This document shows, in pieces, positions 7,827 to 16,700 of a stretch of 64,000 bases of DNA (the stretch's first letter is position 1; each line of letters begins with the position of its first letter). Source of the DNA: Paraburkholderia fynbosensis (GTDB lineage Bacteria > Pseudomonadota > Gammaproteobacteria > Burkholderiales > Burkholderiaceae); the NCBI RefSeq assembly GCF_902859935.1, contig NZ_CADIKI010000020.1, positions 62,001-126,000 of the forward strand. Reading direction: 5' to 3'. The position numbers and the translations under genes were made by a program. The notes below the pieces were generated by a model. The model saw only the letters and a program-made list of their open reading frames with translations, was not told where the DNA came from and ran no database searches.

Positions 7827-9018
7827 TCTGGTCTTCCGATTTTTCGCTTCGTGCGAGTGCCATTGTGTTCGTAACGAACTCGAGCTGATGCCAATCCCAA
7901 TTCATTGCGTAGAAGCCGAAATGTTGCTTCCACCGCATGACGGCCAAGATAGCGTTAAGTGCGTTTGCATCGGCGATCTGAATGTTCTGGTCGTAGAGCG
8001 CATCGCCGGCGTCTTCCATCGTCGGAGCGCGTTCGAAAAAATGCTTGCGCATGGTCGGGCTGGCCATGGTAACGCGGCAAGTTCCGTAGATCTGTTCCTT
8101 CTTCGAGAGGGACATATCCATCCCGCAGTCGATAAAGGTCACGCCGCAGTCAATGAGATGGGCGCAAACTAATTTGCGTGCCGGCCCTTTGTCGATGCAT
8201 ACAAAGACGAAGTCGAATTGAGCCAGCAAGCCAACGTTAGCCTCGGTTATGTATGCAGGATGAGCGACGATGCCGGTGTGCATCGCATCGTACATGTCGC
8301 GAAAATGCGCGACCTTCATCTTCCCGAAATCAGCTTCACATGCTGCTGAAGGTGCGCGAAACGCATTGTGTACTTCGAACACGTCGCCATCGAACAGGTG
8401 AATTTCGTTAACGGGTGTCTTCGCCACCTGGTCAAGTACATAAGATCCAGTTCCGCCCATGCCGACGATGGCAATGCGGAGTTTGGCCAGTTTCTGAGAC
8501 ACCATCTCAAACCTGCCGCGTGTCGAAGAGGCGTCCGGATACCGGAAAGGATCCTTTCGAGCTTCCACCTGCACCGACCCTGCCGCTAACGGCTGGGTGC
8601 ATTGAGGATCAATCACGCGCGCCTGATCCGTGATGATCCGCCAGTAATGCATCAGCTGGTCAAAGTGTGTCGCATATCCGGTCCAACCTTCATTCTTGTT
8701 AGAGAAGAAGTATATGGCCGGAACCTCGGGCGCGACTAATCCCCCCGCGACCTCCGAATGCCGCAACTGCTCGAGCGGAGCGCCATTTGCGAAGGAAGGA
8801 AACGGGCCGTCGAACCACACCTGATGTGTGGCAGGCGGCGTTACCTGACTATCGGTGTAGACGAGCGTCGCGATGAGAGTTCCGAGCCGCAACTGTCGCT
8901 GATGGTCAACGACAGGCACGTCATGCAGAAGCAGGTAAGAACCTTGCACCGATACACGCAGCCCCGCCGCGACGAACGGGGCAAGCGCGGACTCAAGAAC
9001 GGCCGGTTTTGCGGACAT
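7801..9018 (-). CDS. E1-like ThiF-family adenylyltransferase with N-terminal extension
   Basis: From ATG 9018 the product is 405 aa. Residues ~178-330 are a ThiF/E1 Rossmann domain. They show the nucleotide-binding GMGGTGS (186-192), the acidic pair in LFDGDVFE (Asp210, Asp212), VFVCIDKGPARKL (271-283), and Cys residues at 298 and 314 that could serve as the E1 thiol. Residues 1-160 form a separate domain (HQVWFDGPFP...NGAPLEQL, IYFFSNKNEGWTGY) of the type that precedes E1 in multiubiquitin loci, possibly DUF6791. The gene overlaps the Ubl gene by 26 bases and the DUF6527 gene by 26. The role inferred is adenylation of the neighbouring Ubl; no separate E2 or JAB peptidase gene is next to it. 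Confidence 0.87.
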   Translation of the reverse strand: MSAKPAVLESALAPFVAAGLRVSVQGSYLLLHDVPVVDHQRQLRLGTLIATLVYTDSQVTPPATHQVWFDGPFPSFANGAPLEQLRHSEVAGGLVAPEVPAIYFFSNKNEGWTGYATHFDQLMHYWRIITDQARVIDPQCTQPLAAGSVQVEARKDPFRYPDASSTRGRFEMVSQKLAKLRIAIVGMGGTGSYVLDQVAKTPVNEIHLFDGDVFEVHNAFRAPSAACEADFGKMKVAHFRDMYDAMHTGIVAHPAYITEANVGLLAQFDFVFVCIDKGPARKLVCAHLIDCGVTFIDCGMDMSLSKKEQIYGTCRVTMASPTMRKHFFERAPTMEDAGDALYDQNIQIADANALNAILAVMRWKQHFGFYAMNWDWHQLEFVTNTMALARSEKSEDQNATPPDHA

Positions 9019-9250
9019 TGCACACCATCCCTTGTTTGATAGCCACGGGTTTATCGCCACGCGCAAACGAAATGATTTCGCCTTCCATGTACTCGATCGT
9101 GATCGTGTAAATAATGTCCGACGTATCAGCAGGCGGGTCCTGCGGGTAGGCGAGGAAGACGAGTTCGGCGTAGCTGAGCTCGTGGTGGGGGTGCTCAACC
9201 TCGTCGAGATTGAGGATGAACTTCGGCTTGTGGTGGTCTGTGTGAGACAT
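8993..9250 (-). CDS. Single-domain ubiquitin-like protein (multiubiquitin family)
   Basis: The start ATG at 9250 follows a GGGAGTGTG stretch and gives 85 aa. The sequence (KFILNLDEVEHPHHELSYAE, LVFLAYPQDPP, EIISFARGDKPVAIKQGM, then FNVT-like CNVRKTGRS) has the pattern of bacterial multiubiquitin domains, beta-grasp folds that occur singly or in tandem. Only one domain is present here. The C-terminus is TGRS, with no terminal Gly-Gly, so conjugation would need a different chemistry or none. First gene of the Ubl-E1-DUF6527 operon. Its upstream region holds repeated GTGTAA heptamers and is shared with a divergent operon. Confidence 0.8.
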   Translation of the reverse strand: MSHTDHHKPKFILNLDEVEHPHHELSYAELVFLAYPQDPPADTSDIIYTITIEYMEGEIISFARGDKPVAIKQGMVCNVRKTGRS

Positions 9251-9267
9251 GACACACTCCCGGCTGA

Positions 9268-9341
9268 GTGTAAGTGTTAGATTTCGTGTAAGACATATGC
9301 AGTGTGTCAGATTGTGTGTAAGGTGTAAAGTGTCGTGTAAA
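9268..9341. promoter_or_regulatory. Array of GTGTAA(G/A) direct repeats in a divergent promoter region
   Basis: Five copies of GTGTAAG/GTGTAAA begin at 9268, 9286, 9316, 9323 and 9335, with a related GTGTTAG at 9274. All lie on the + strand between the divergent Ubl operon (start 9250) and the TIGR04255 operon (start 9375). Repeated same-strand heptamers in a shared promoter region are typical of regulator-binding sites. A candidate regulator is the HTH protein at 10217-10900; that link is inference. Confidence 0.55.
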
Positions 9342-9374
9342 ATGATTTTCGTGGACGACAAAGAAGGAGGCCGC

Positions 9375-10220
9375 TTGAAAAGCGACACCGCCCGCCGGAT
9401 AGGGCAATGGGCGTCCGCGCCCTTGGTTTTTGTACTCGCCCAGATTCGTTTTCTGCCGAACGCATCGGCAACCCCAGAGCAATTGCGTGACGCGATCATA
9501 AAAAGGGCCGGATCAAAATTTCCGACTATCAACCAGACAAGCGCTCTGAACTTTGAAATCACGTTGGATGCTCCAGCGCCGAGTCCGCAGAGAGCGGTCC
9601 CATTGGTGATCTATGACCTCGTGAACAATGACGTGGATGCAATGGTGCGAATCCAGCAGGGCTCGCTCACCTACGCGGTGACGTCTTACGTCGATTCACG
9701 TCAGTTCAGGAGTGAATGGCTCGAAATTACAGATGCGCTTACTGATGTCGACGTCACGTCAGTGATGCGACTCGGCCTGCGGTACGTTGATTTCATTATT
9801 CCGCAGCTAGGCCGTAAACCAGAAGAATACGTAAAGGCCCCATGGAACCTTGCTGGGGTACCGGCATTACCAGGTGCGCTACGCGGCCCGGACCTGAATG
9901 TTTCAATGATGGATGTTGCCTACCCACAAGGCCGATTGCGCCTACAGTTCATGAGGGGATTTGGGGTTCCGTCGCTTCCGATGGATTTGCAGGGTATGCT
10001 TACCCCACGTCAGGAATCACCTAGCGTTGTACATGCAGAGTGCGGAGTAATTGACAGTGATCGATGGATTGATGGCAATGAACTTTCTGTGGACCGTGCG
10101 GCGCTCGACAAGCTATTTACTCAAATGCACACCGATGTGTCTGCCGCGTTCCGCGCGATGATTACTCCTTTAGCTGCAGAGGAATGGAATCCAACAAACG
10201 TTGAAGGAAGAACCTCATGA
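9375..10220 (+). CDS. TIGR04255 family protein
   Basis: The product (281 aa) has the pattern I recall for TIGR04255: an opening APLVFVLAQIRFLP, a conserved VTSYVDSRQFRSEWLEI and MRLGLRYVDFI near the middle, and a long C-terminal helix ending DVSAAFRAMITPLAAEEWN. Function of this sporadically distributed family is unknown. I chose TTG at 9375 because AAGAAGGAGG lies 4 bases upstream; ATG at 9342 is an in-frame alternative, while 9249 overlaps the divergent Ubl start and is unlikely. It overlaps the HTH gene by ATGA, so the two are coupled with the downstream zeta-like gene. Confidence 0.78.
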   Translation: MKSDTARRIGQWASAPLVFVLAQIRFLPNASATPEQLRDAIIKRAGSKFPTINQTSALNFEITLDAPAPSPQRAVPLVIYDLVNNDVDAMVRIQQGSLTYAVTSYVDSRQFRSEWLEITDALTDVDVTSVMRLGLRYVDFIIPQLGRKPEEYVKAPWNLAGVPALPGALRGPDLNVSMMDVAYPQGRLRLQFMRGFGVPSLPMDLQGMLTPRQESPSVVHAECGVIDSDRWIDGNELSVDRAALDKLFTQMHTDVSAAFRAMITPLAAEEWNPTNVEGRTS

Positions 10221-10900
10221 TCTACGCTACGGAGCGCGATGCGAAGTTGGCCAGGATGATTGGTCCGGAAGCAATGTGGCGCAAATCTGGTGCTACTTCG
10301 GTATGTCATGTAACTGCAATTGCAGTCGACGTTGGAACGGCACTGACCACTGTCACGATCTGCTTTGAGAAACCTGCGCAATACCGAGGTACAGCTATCA
10401 ATGCTGCAATACCTCTGCCGTTCAAGCTCGGCTCCGACAGTCACCAGTCAGAACCGTCACTGACGACGCCCGCGAGGATGGTGGACGAGCTACGTGAAGC
10501 ATTTGGTTTGAATGTCACGCAACTCGCGCAAGTTCTGCACATTGAACGTATTACTGTGTACGCCTGGATGCGTACAGAATTGCTAGAGAAGCTCAATCAA
10601 TCCAACCGGAACCGCTTGTGGAGTCTTCACAAACTCGCACAGCAGTGGCGCGAGTACACTCCATTGAGTGGGAAATATCTCGTTGAACCAATTCCTGGCC
10701 TAGACACTACAATCTTCCAGATGCTTTGCCAGGAGGATCTGAGTCCATATGAATTTGCACGAGCGTATGAGCTCCTCGCGAAGGCAACAGCACCGAGCAC
10801 GCGCGTGCAACAACATCAGGCAGAACGACGTACTGCTCTCAAGAAAGGGATCGAAAACCTTCGAAAGAACTCAAACAAATTTGGGATGAATCTCGATTGA
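10217..10900 (+). CDS. HTH-domain protein, putative antitoxin or regulator
   Basis: The 227-aa product contains a helix-turn-helix at ~88-120 (MVDELREAFGLNVTQLAQVL, HIERITVYAWMR) that resembles Cro/C1-type domains. The N-terminal ~75 residues look like a small beta-rich domain and the C-terminal ~100 are helical. Its ATG overlaps the TIGR04255 stop (ATGA), and its TGA overlaps the TTG start of the zeta-like gene, so all three are translationally coupled. Position before a zeta-type kinase suggests an antitoxin and autoregulator role, but it does not resemble the small epsilon antitoxin. That role is inference. Confidence 0.7.
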   Translation: MIYATERDAKLARMIGPEAMWRKSGATSVCHVTAIAVDVGTALTTVTICFEKPAQYRGTAINAAIPLPFKLGSDSHQSEPSLTTPARMVDELREAFGLNVTQLAQVLHIERITVYAWMRTELLEKLNQSNRNRLWSLHKLAQQWREYTPLSGKYLVEPIPGLDTTIFQMLCQEDLSPYEFARAYELLAKATAPSTRVQQHQAERRTALKKGIENLRKNSNKFGMNLD

Positions 10901-11595
10901 GTGGTGACGAGCTTTTAAACTTCTTCCTGGACGAGCTCCACACCAGCGCAGAAGATAAGCCATTGATGGTCATGATTGCCGGTCCGAATGGGGCAGGTAA
11001 GACCACGCTTTGGCGTGAGGTGCTCGAACCAATGCTGGAGGGTGCATGGCAGGCTGAATACATCAACGCTGACGAGATCGAACGCGAATTGAATGAAGCC
11101 GCACAGGAAAATCCAGCTGCCCCTCAGACCTCAGAGACAGCTCGTCTTGCTCAAGCAGAGGCAACTAAGCGGCGCGCATTGATGCTGACCGCGTCAGTTG
11201 GAATGCAATGGCACTTCGTATACGAGACCGTCTTTTCTGACACGCAAGGGTACAAGCTGGCAGAGCTTTCGCGCGGGGTCGATGCAGGCTATTTCGTGGT
11301 GATGCTATTCGTTGGGCTTGATGACATTAATCTTGCGGAACAGCGTGTGCGCACGCGTGTCTCAGCAGGCGGCCATGATGTACCGATCGATGTCCAGCAA
11401 GCGCGATTTCCGCGCGTCTTCGAGAACGCCGGTAAGGCCTTGCAAATCGCGCCGCTAGCGATGTTTTTTGATAACACGGGCGAACGTGACGGTGGAGGTC
11501 GCACGCATCATCCCGTTGCGGTTGTGAAAAAGGGGGTCGTTCTTGCTCAACGCGACGATATGCCGGCGTGGTGGCACAGGATTACTTTCACCTGA
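10897..11595 (+). CDS. Zeta-toxin family P-loop kinase
   Basis: A TTG start at 10897 overlaps the upstream stop (TTGA). The 232-aa product has Walker A GPNGAGKTT (29-37), then YINADEIERELN, a common feature of zeta/PezT kinases, and WHFVYETVFSD further on. Zeta toxins phosphorylate UDP-N-acetylglucosamine and arrest wall synthesis, but many chromosomal members have other or unknown substrates. The C-terminal region (RFPRVFENAGKALQIAPLAMFFDNT) also fits the zeta family. Start choice: the next in-frame Met (MVMIAGPNG) would leave almost nothing before the P-loop. Last gene of the TIGR04255-HTH-zeta operon. Confidence 0.8.
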   Translation: MSGDELLNFFLDELHTSAEDKPLMVMIAGPNGAGKTTLWREVLEPMLEGAWQAEYINADEIERELNEAAQENPAAPQTSETARLAQAEATKRRALMLTASVGMQWHFVYETVFSDTQGYKLAELSRGVDAGYFVVMLFVGLDDINLAEQRVRTRVSAGGHDVPIDVQQARFPRVFENAGKALQIAPLAMFFDNTGERDGGGRTHHPVAVVKKGVVLAQRDDMPAWWHRITFT

Positions 11596-12231
11596 ACGTC
11601 GTCCAAGGCCGAAGTGCTGTCCCCGAGAAGCCGGCTTGGATGACCGGGCCACTCCGTGACCTGCCGTTGAACCCCTAATAGCGCGCCCGGCGGCAGCAGG
11701 GCCGTTTGGCGATGTTCGCTCGTCGCTTACGTACTTGGGGTCGTCTCAAGATTCGGAAATTTGCGCACATTAAGCTTTTTTGGACTATGCGGTGGATGGC
11801 GCTGGTCGTTTTAGCGACATTCACTTCCACGACATACACCGTCTGCTTCGACTGTGAAGCTCACAGTGGCAAGGTCGCTCTGAGTGAGGTTTTTCTGTCA
11901 TCCGGGCAGCCTCCGCTGACCGTCTGGTGTGGGTCGACGATGTAGCCAACCGGCCGGTGCACGACGCCCGTTCGTGCCGACCGGATCCGGGTCGTACATT
12001 TTGAAGCGACAGGGCTATCCCCGGTCTCATCGGCTACCGAGTCTACCCCCGACCACAGATCGCCGTTGTCGCGGGCCGCAAATCCGGTCATCCTTTCCAT
12101 ATGAATGTAGACCGCATAGGTTCAAGAGAAGAATATCTGCGATAGGGACGTCGCAGGTAGACCATTTGAGATATGCGCACCACTAGTACCCACGCCATCA
12201 AGAACGAGCAGGGAATCTTTGTCTTTCGCGG
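11596..12231. other. Gene-poor region with a diverged repeat unit
   Basis: About 640 bases with no supported gene; open frames here lack ribosome sites and recognisable products. The stretch 11701-11737 resembles 36906-36942 (about 31 of 37 bases), suggesting a dispersed repeat or the relic of one. AT-rich patches occur around 11765. Confidence 0.45.
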
Positions 12232-12504
12232 TTAGTCTGCAAACGGGTTGCCGGTATCTTTCACTTCGGTATTGAGGTTGTATTCCGCGCGCACGCCCTT
12301 GAGCACGCCCTCGATGTCGCGCTCGAAGCCGACCGCGTTGCCGAAGTGGGTCATGTTCCAGTTGCAGCCTGTCTTGTCAGCCTCTTGCAACTGCGGCCGC
12401 GGCACATGAATCTTCACGCCATCCTCGACGATTTCCTGCAGTCGATGGATTCGCCGGTTGACCTCCTGCTGAAGCTGCGAGGCATTGAGCGTCCTGCGTA
12501 TCAT
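12232..12504 (-). CDS. Conserved-looking small hypothetical protein, 90 aa
   Basis: ATG 12504 is preceded by GGAAGGAGG at good spacing. The product begins MIRRTLNASQLQQEVNRRIH and contains DGVKIHVPRPQLQEADKTGC near the middle, then GFERDIEGVLKGVRAEYNL. It is soluble and mixed in charge; no family name is recognised. It lies on the same strand as, and downstream of, the SRAP gene, with about 215 bases between, so it could be the last member of the SOS operon or separate. Confidence 0.62.
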   Translation of the reverse strand: MIRRTLNASQLQQEVNRRIHRLQEIVEDGVKIHVPRPQLQEADKTGCNWNMTHFGNAVGFERDIEGVLKGVRAEYNLNTEVKDTGNPFAD

Positions 12505-12720
12505 CCATTCCTCCTTCCGGTTCCTCAAGCCAGTCTAGCGCAAGTGAGGCGTTCCGCGACCTGGCGCTGAAATGCAAAGTGCCTGAGAGAGAGCAGGCGC
12601 CTCGGTGCGTGGGGGTGCGTCAGTAATTCAGTACGCGACAACTACGACGCCATTGCCGCCAATGCCGCGACCACGGATGCACGCATCGTCCCCCACCACC
12701 GACGTTCGCCTGGCCCATGG

Positions 12721-13683
12721 CTATGCCGCAAGTCGATGCTCGTAATACGGATGTTCCCTGTCGTCAAGTATCGCGTACATCGCCTCGAGGTCCGATGCGT
12801 TCGGACTCAGCCATGCATCGATCCTCTCAGGCTTTATCGGAACAATGCAGCGGTCATGACCCGCCGCCGCGACCTCTGGCGGCGGCTCGTCGGTTATGGC
12901 CGCAAAAGATAGCAAATCTGGCTCACCCGGTGCGCTCCACCGAGACCACAGACAGGCGACATGCATAAGCTGGCCGTTGTCCGGACGAAATTCCAGGACG
13001 ATGTTTTCGGCCTGGTCGTGTGTCTCGGACAGAGTGCCCTCAAACTTCGCCTTGCTCACATTTTCATAAAAGACGTCAACCAGCATTACCCCATGCGTGT
13101 ATCCGAAACAGGGTCGCCAGAATCCTTCCAGATTGTCGCGTCGGGCGTTGTATGTGCCGGGGTATCTGACATCGTAGACCGCCGGTTTGCCAGCAATGCG
13201 ACATTGATAACGCATTGGCTTCACGATGCGTTGCCCGTCTTCGATGACCATCACGGGCGCGTAATGTCCGGGGAAAATCCGCGAATCCCGCGGCTTCGGC
13301 TCGGTTCGCTGCAAGTCGTCAAGCTTGCCTCGTGCCCAGGCAATCTTATCGGTCGCGATGCGCTGACTTTCAATGGCTGCTTTCGTTGTCTTTGTCTGGA
13401 GTGACCGTTCCGCGTCTGCGAGCCGCTTGCGCTGCTTGAACAGGTCCTGCTCAAGCTTCGTCGCCTGTGCCGAATTGAAGCGGCTGATGAGCGCGTTGAT
13501 TTCGCGCTCTGCTTCATTCTGTGGTTCGGCGAAAGCGTCTTCCATGGCCTTCGGTATTTTTGCCTTGCTGATGCCCTCGGCACGCTCGAAAAACAGACGC
13601 GCGAACTCGTGGATGTCCATCAGGGCGCCGAAGGTGCGCACAAATTTTCGATAGTCCGCCTGGATCTGAGCCGAGTAGCACAT
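12721..13683 (-). CDS. SRAP-domain protein (YedK/HMCES-like)
   Basis: The 320-aa product begins MCYSAQ, placing the catalytic Cys2 of SRAP proteins after Met removal. HMCES and YedK use this Cys to form a protective thiazolidine crosslink with abasic sites in single-stranded DNA. Other family features are PVMVIEDGQ with PMRYQC, YNARRDNLEGFWRPCFGYTH (conserved Asn and Arg) and a late HDRCIVPI containing the expected His. An insertion at ~40-125 is helical and charged, and makes the protein longer than E. coli YedK (~220 aa). It lies 46 bases downstream of dnaE2 on the same strand, so it is probably part of the SOS operon. Confidence 0.88.
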   Translation of the reverse strand: MCYSAQIQADYRKFVRTFGALMDIHEFARLFFERAEGISKAKIPKAMEDAFAEPQNEAEREINALISRFNSAQATKLEQDLFKQRKRLADAERSLQTKTTKAAIESQRIATDKIAWARGKLDDLQRTEPKPRDSRIFPGHYAPVMVIEDGQRIVKPMRYQCRIAGKPAVYDVRYPGTYNARRDNLEGFWRPCFGYTHGVMLVDVFYENVSKAKFEGTLSETHDQAENIVLEFRPDNGQLMHVACLWSRWSAPGEPDLLSFAAITDEPPPEVAAAGHDRCIVPIKPERIDAWLSPNASDLEAMYAILDDREHPYYEHRLAA

Positions 13684-13729
13684 GGTGCCTCCGTTTCATG
13701 CTGTCATGATACGCACTTCCCCAATCCCC

Positions 13730-16700
13730 TTAGCAGAAGTTTCTGCTGGCAGTAATCAGGCCGCCAAGCAGGTGAGACATATCGACAAGGCGCTGCGCAA
13801 CCAGATGTCGAACCTCACCCTGGCATTGCCACGTTCCATACACGGCGAGTAGCGATGCGCCGAGCGCTTCCTTTCTCTGCTTCTCAAGCAGACTGGGCCA
13901 CACGATGACATTCACGTTGCCGGTCTCGTCCTCGAGCGTCACGAACATCACGCCCTTGGCCGTGCCCGGACGCTGACGCACGGTGACGAGCCCGCAGCCA
14001 CGCGCGAGTTGCCCATCGCGATAGGTGCGCAGCGTCGACGCCGGCATCAGCTTGTTGGCGAGCAGTTGCGGGCGGAGCAGTTCAAGGGGGTGTCGGCCCA
14101 GCGTCAGGCCCACCGAGCGGTAATCAGCAACGATGTCGTTTGCCTCAGTTGGCGCACCGAGCGCTGGCGTCTCGTCCTGAACGGCTGCTGTCGCGAGCAT
14201 GTCCCTGTCTGGTACCGCCGCAACCGACTGCCACAGCGCTTCACGGCGATTACCGGCAAGGGAGGCGAGCGAGTTGGCATCAGCCAGCATATGAAGATCC
14301 TTGCGGTCCAGTTGCGCGCGGCGGGCAAGGTCGTTGACGCTTTCGAATGGCCGCACCGCGCGCGCGTTCTCTATGCGTTCCGCAGCGCCGTCTTTCATGC
14401 CTCGCAGTAGCGACATGCCGAGCCGGAGCGCCGGCCTTCCGGCGCCTGGCAGGTTCACCAGTGCGGAGTCCCAGCCACTGATGGTTACGTCGACCGGCAG
14501 GACTTTGACGCCGTGGCGTTGTGCGTCCTGCACGAGTTGCGACGGCGAGTAGAAACCCATCGGCTGGGAATTCAGCATCGCCGCGAGAAACGCCTCCGGC
14601 TCGTGGCACTTCAACCAGCTGCTGGCGTACACCAGCAACGCAAAACTGGCCGCGTGACTTTCCGGAAAACCGTATTCGCCAAAGCCCTTGATCTGTTCGA
14701 AGATGGATTCGGCGAAGGCGAGATCGTAGCCGCGCTCCTGCATGCCATGAACGATCCGGTCGTAGTATTTTTCCAGTCCGCCTTTACGTTTCCAGGCCGC
14801 CATCGCCCGACGCAGCTGGTCAGCTTCACCGGCGGTAAAGCCGGCCGCAAGAATCGCGACCTGCATCACCTGCTCCTGAAAGATCGGCACGCCCAGGGTT
14901 CGTCCAAGTGCGGTTTTCAGTGCGTCACTGGGATAGGAGACGGGCTCGAATCCCTGGCGCCGCTGCAGGTAGGGATGCACGGCGCCACCCTGAATCGGAC
15001 CCGGGCGGACGATTGCCACCTCGATCACGAGATCGTAGAACGTCCGGGGCTGCATCCGCGGCAGCATGCTCATCTGGGCACGCGATTCGATCTGGAACAC
15101 ACCGACTGTATCTGCAGCCGAAATCATGTCGTAGGTCGCAGGGTCCTCCGCCGGGATGTCCTGCATTTCGAAGCGCTCGCCGCGCTGCTCAGACACAATA
15201 TCAAGCGTTCGGCGGATGGCCGAGAGCATACCGAGTGCGAGGACGTCGATTTTCAGCAGACCGAGTGCCTCGAGGTCGTCCTTGTCCCACTCGATGACAG
15301 ACCTGTCTTCCATGGCGGCATTCTCGACTGGCACGAGACGCGTCAGCTTGCCGCGACTGATGACAAAGCCACCCGAGTGCTGGGAGAGGTGCCTCGGGAA
15401 GCCAAGCAGTTGCGACGCGAGCTTCGCCCACGCCTGAATAAGCGGTTTTTCCGGGTCGAGGCCTGATTCCCTGAATCGCGCAAGCAGATCCTGACTTGTA
15501 TCAAACCAGTGGTGCGACTTTGCGACGACGTCAACGATCTGGGGATCGACGCCGAGCGCCTTGCCGGTTTCACGCAGCGCACCGCGCGGTCGGTATGTCG
15601 AGACTGCCGCCGCGATTGCTGCGCGGTCGCGGCCATACTTGCGATAGATGTAGTGGATGACCTCTTCGCGACGCTGGTGCTCAAAGTCGACGTCGATGTC
15701 CGGCGGCTCGCCGCGCTCCTTCGAGATGAAACGCTCAAAAAGCATGTTGCCGCGGGCCGGATCCACCTCGGTTACGCCCAGGCAATAGCAGACGGCAGAG
15801 TTAGCCGCAGAGCCGCGCCCCTGACAGAGGATGCTCTGGCTACGCGCAAACCGCACGATGTCGTACACCGTGAGAAAGTACGGCTCGTATTGCAGCTCCG
15901 CTATCAGCTCAAGCTCGTGCTCAATCTGTTCCTGCACCTTGTGCGGAATACCGGACGGAAAGCGTCGTTGTGCGCCAATGTACGTTTCCTGCCGCAGATA
16001 GGCGGCCGGGGTGAAGCCGGTTGGAACAAGTTCGTCGGGATACTCGTAGCGCAGTTCATCCAGTGAAAAAGTACAGCGGCCTGCAATATCAATGGTTGCG
16101 GCAAGTGCGTCCTCGGGATACAGGTTAGCGAGCCGCAGTCTGGAACGCAGGTGCTGCTCGGCATTCTGTGTCAGGTCATAGCCGCACTCATGCACGGGCC
16201 TCCGAACGCGGATAGCGGTCATGGTGTCCTGCAACGGCTTGCGCGAGCGCACATGCATGACGACGTTGCCAAGCGCGACAACCGGGACGTCGTGATTCCG
16301 TGCGACAAACTCGACCGAGCCGCGGTGGATGTCATCCATTGCACGCTGGTGTAGAACAAGTCCCATCCAGGCGCGGCCCGTGAATGTGTCATCTAGCCAT
16401 TCGACCTGCGCCGCCAGCACGTCTTCTTTCGCCGGAAAGTCCGGTACGAGAATGGCAAAGCACTCGGGCAGGCCGCGCAGGTGCCGGTTTTCCTTATCGG
16501 GTCGCGACAGGTCCTGCGGCGTCAGGCGGTATTCGCCCTTCGGGGCGCGTGTACGGGCCAGCGTAATCAGCTCGGACAGGTTGCCGTATCCTTCGCGGTT
16601 TCTCGCGAGGAGAATCAGCCCGAACGCGGGGGAACCGTCGGCGTTCACCAGGCGGAAGTAGGACCCAACGATAAACGGCAGGCGGGCTTCCTTCGCTGCA

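Noticed and set aside
9249..9374. Extended N-terminus of the TIGR04255 protein from 9249
   Set aside because: It overlaps the divergent Ubl start and repeat array; a strong SD supports TTG 9375.
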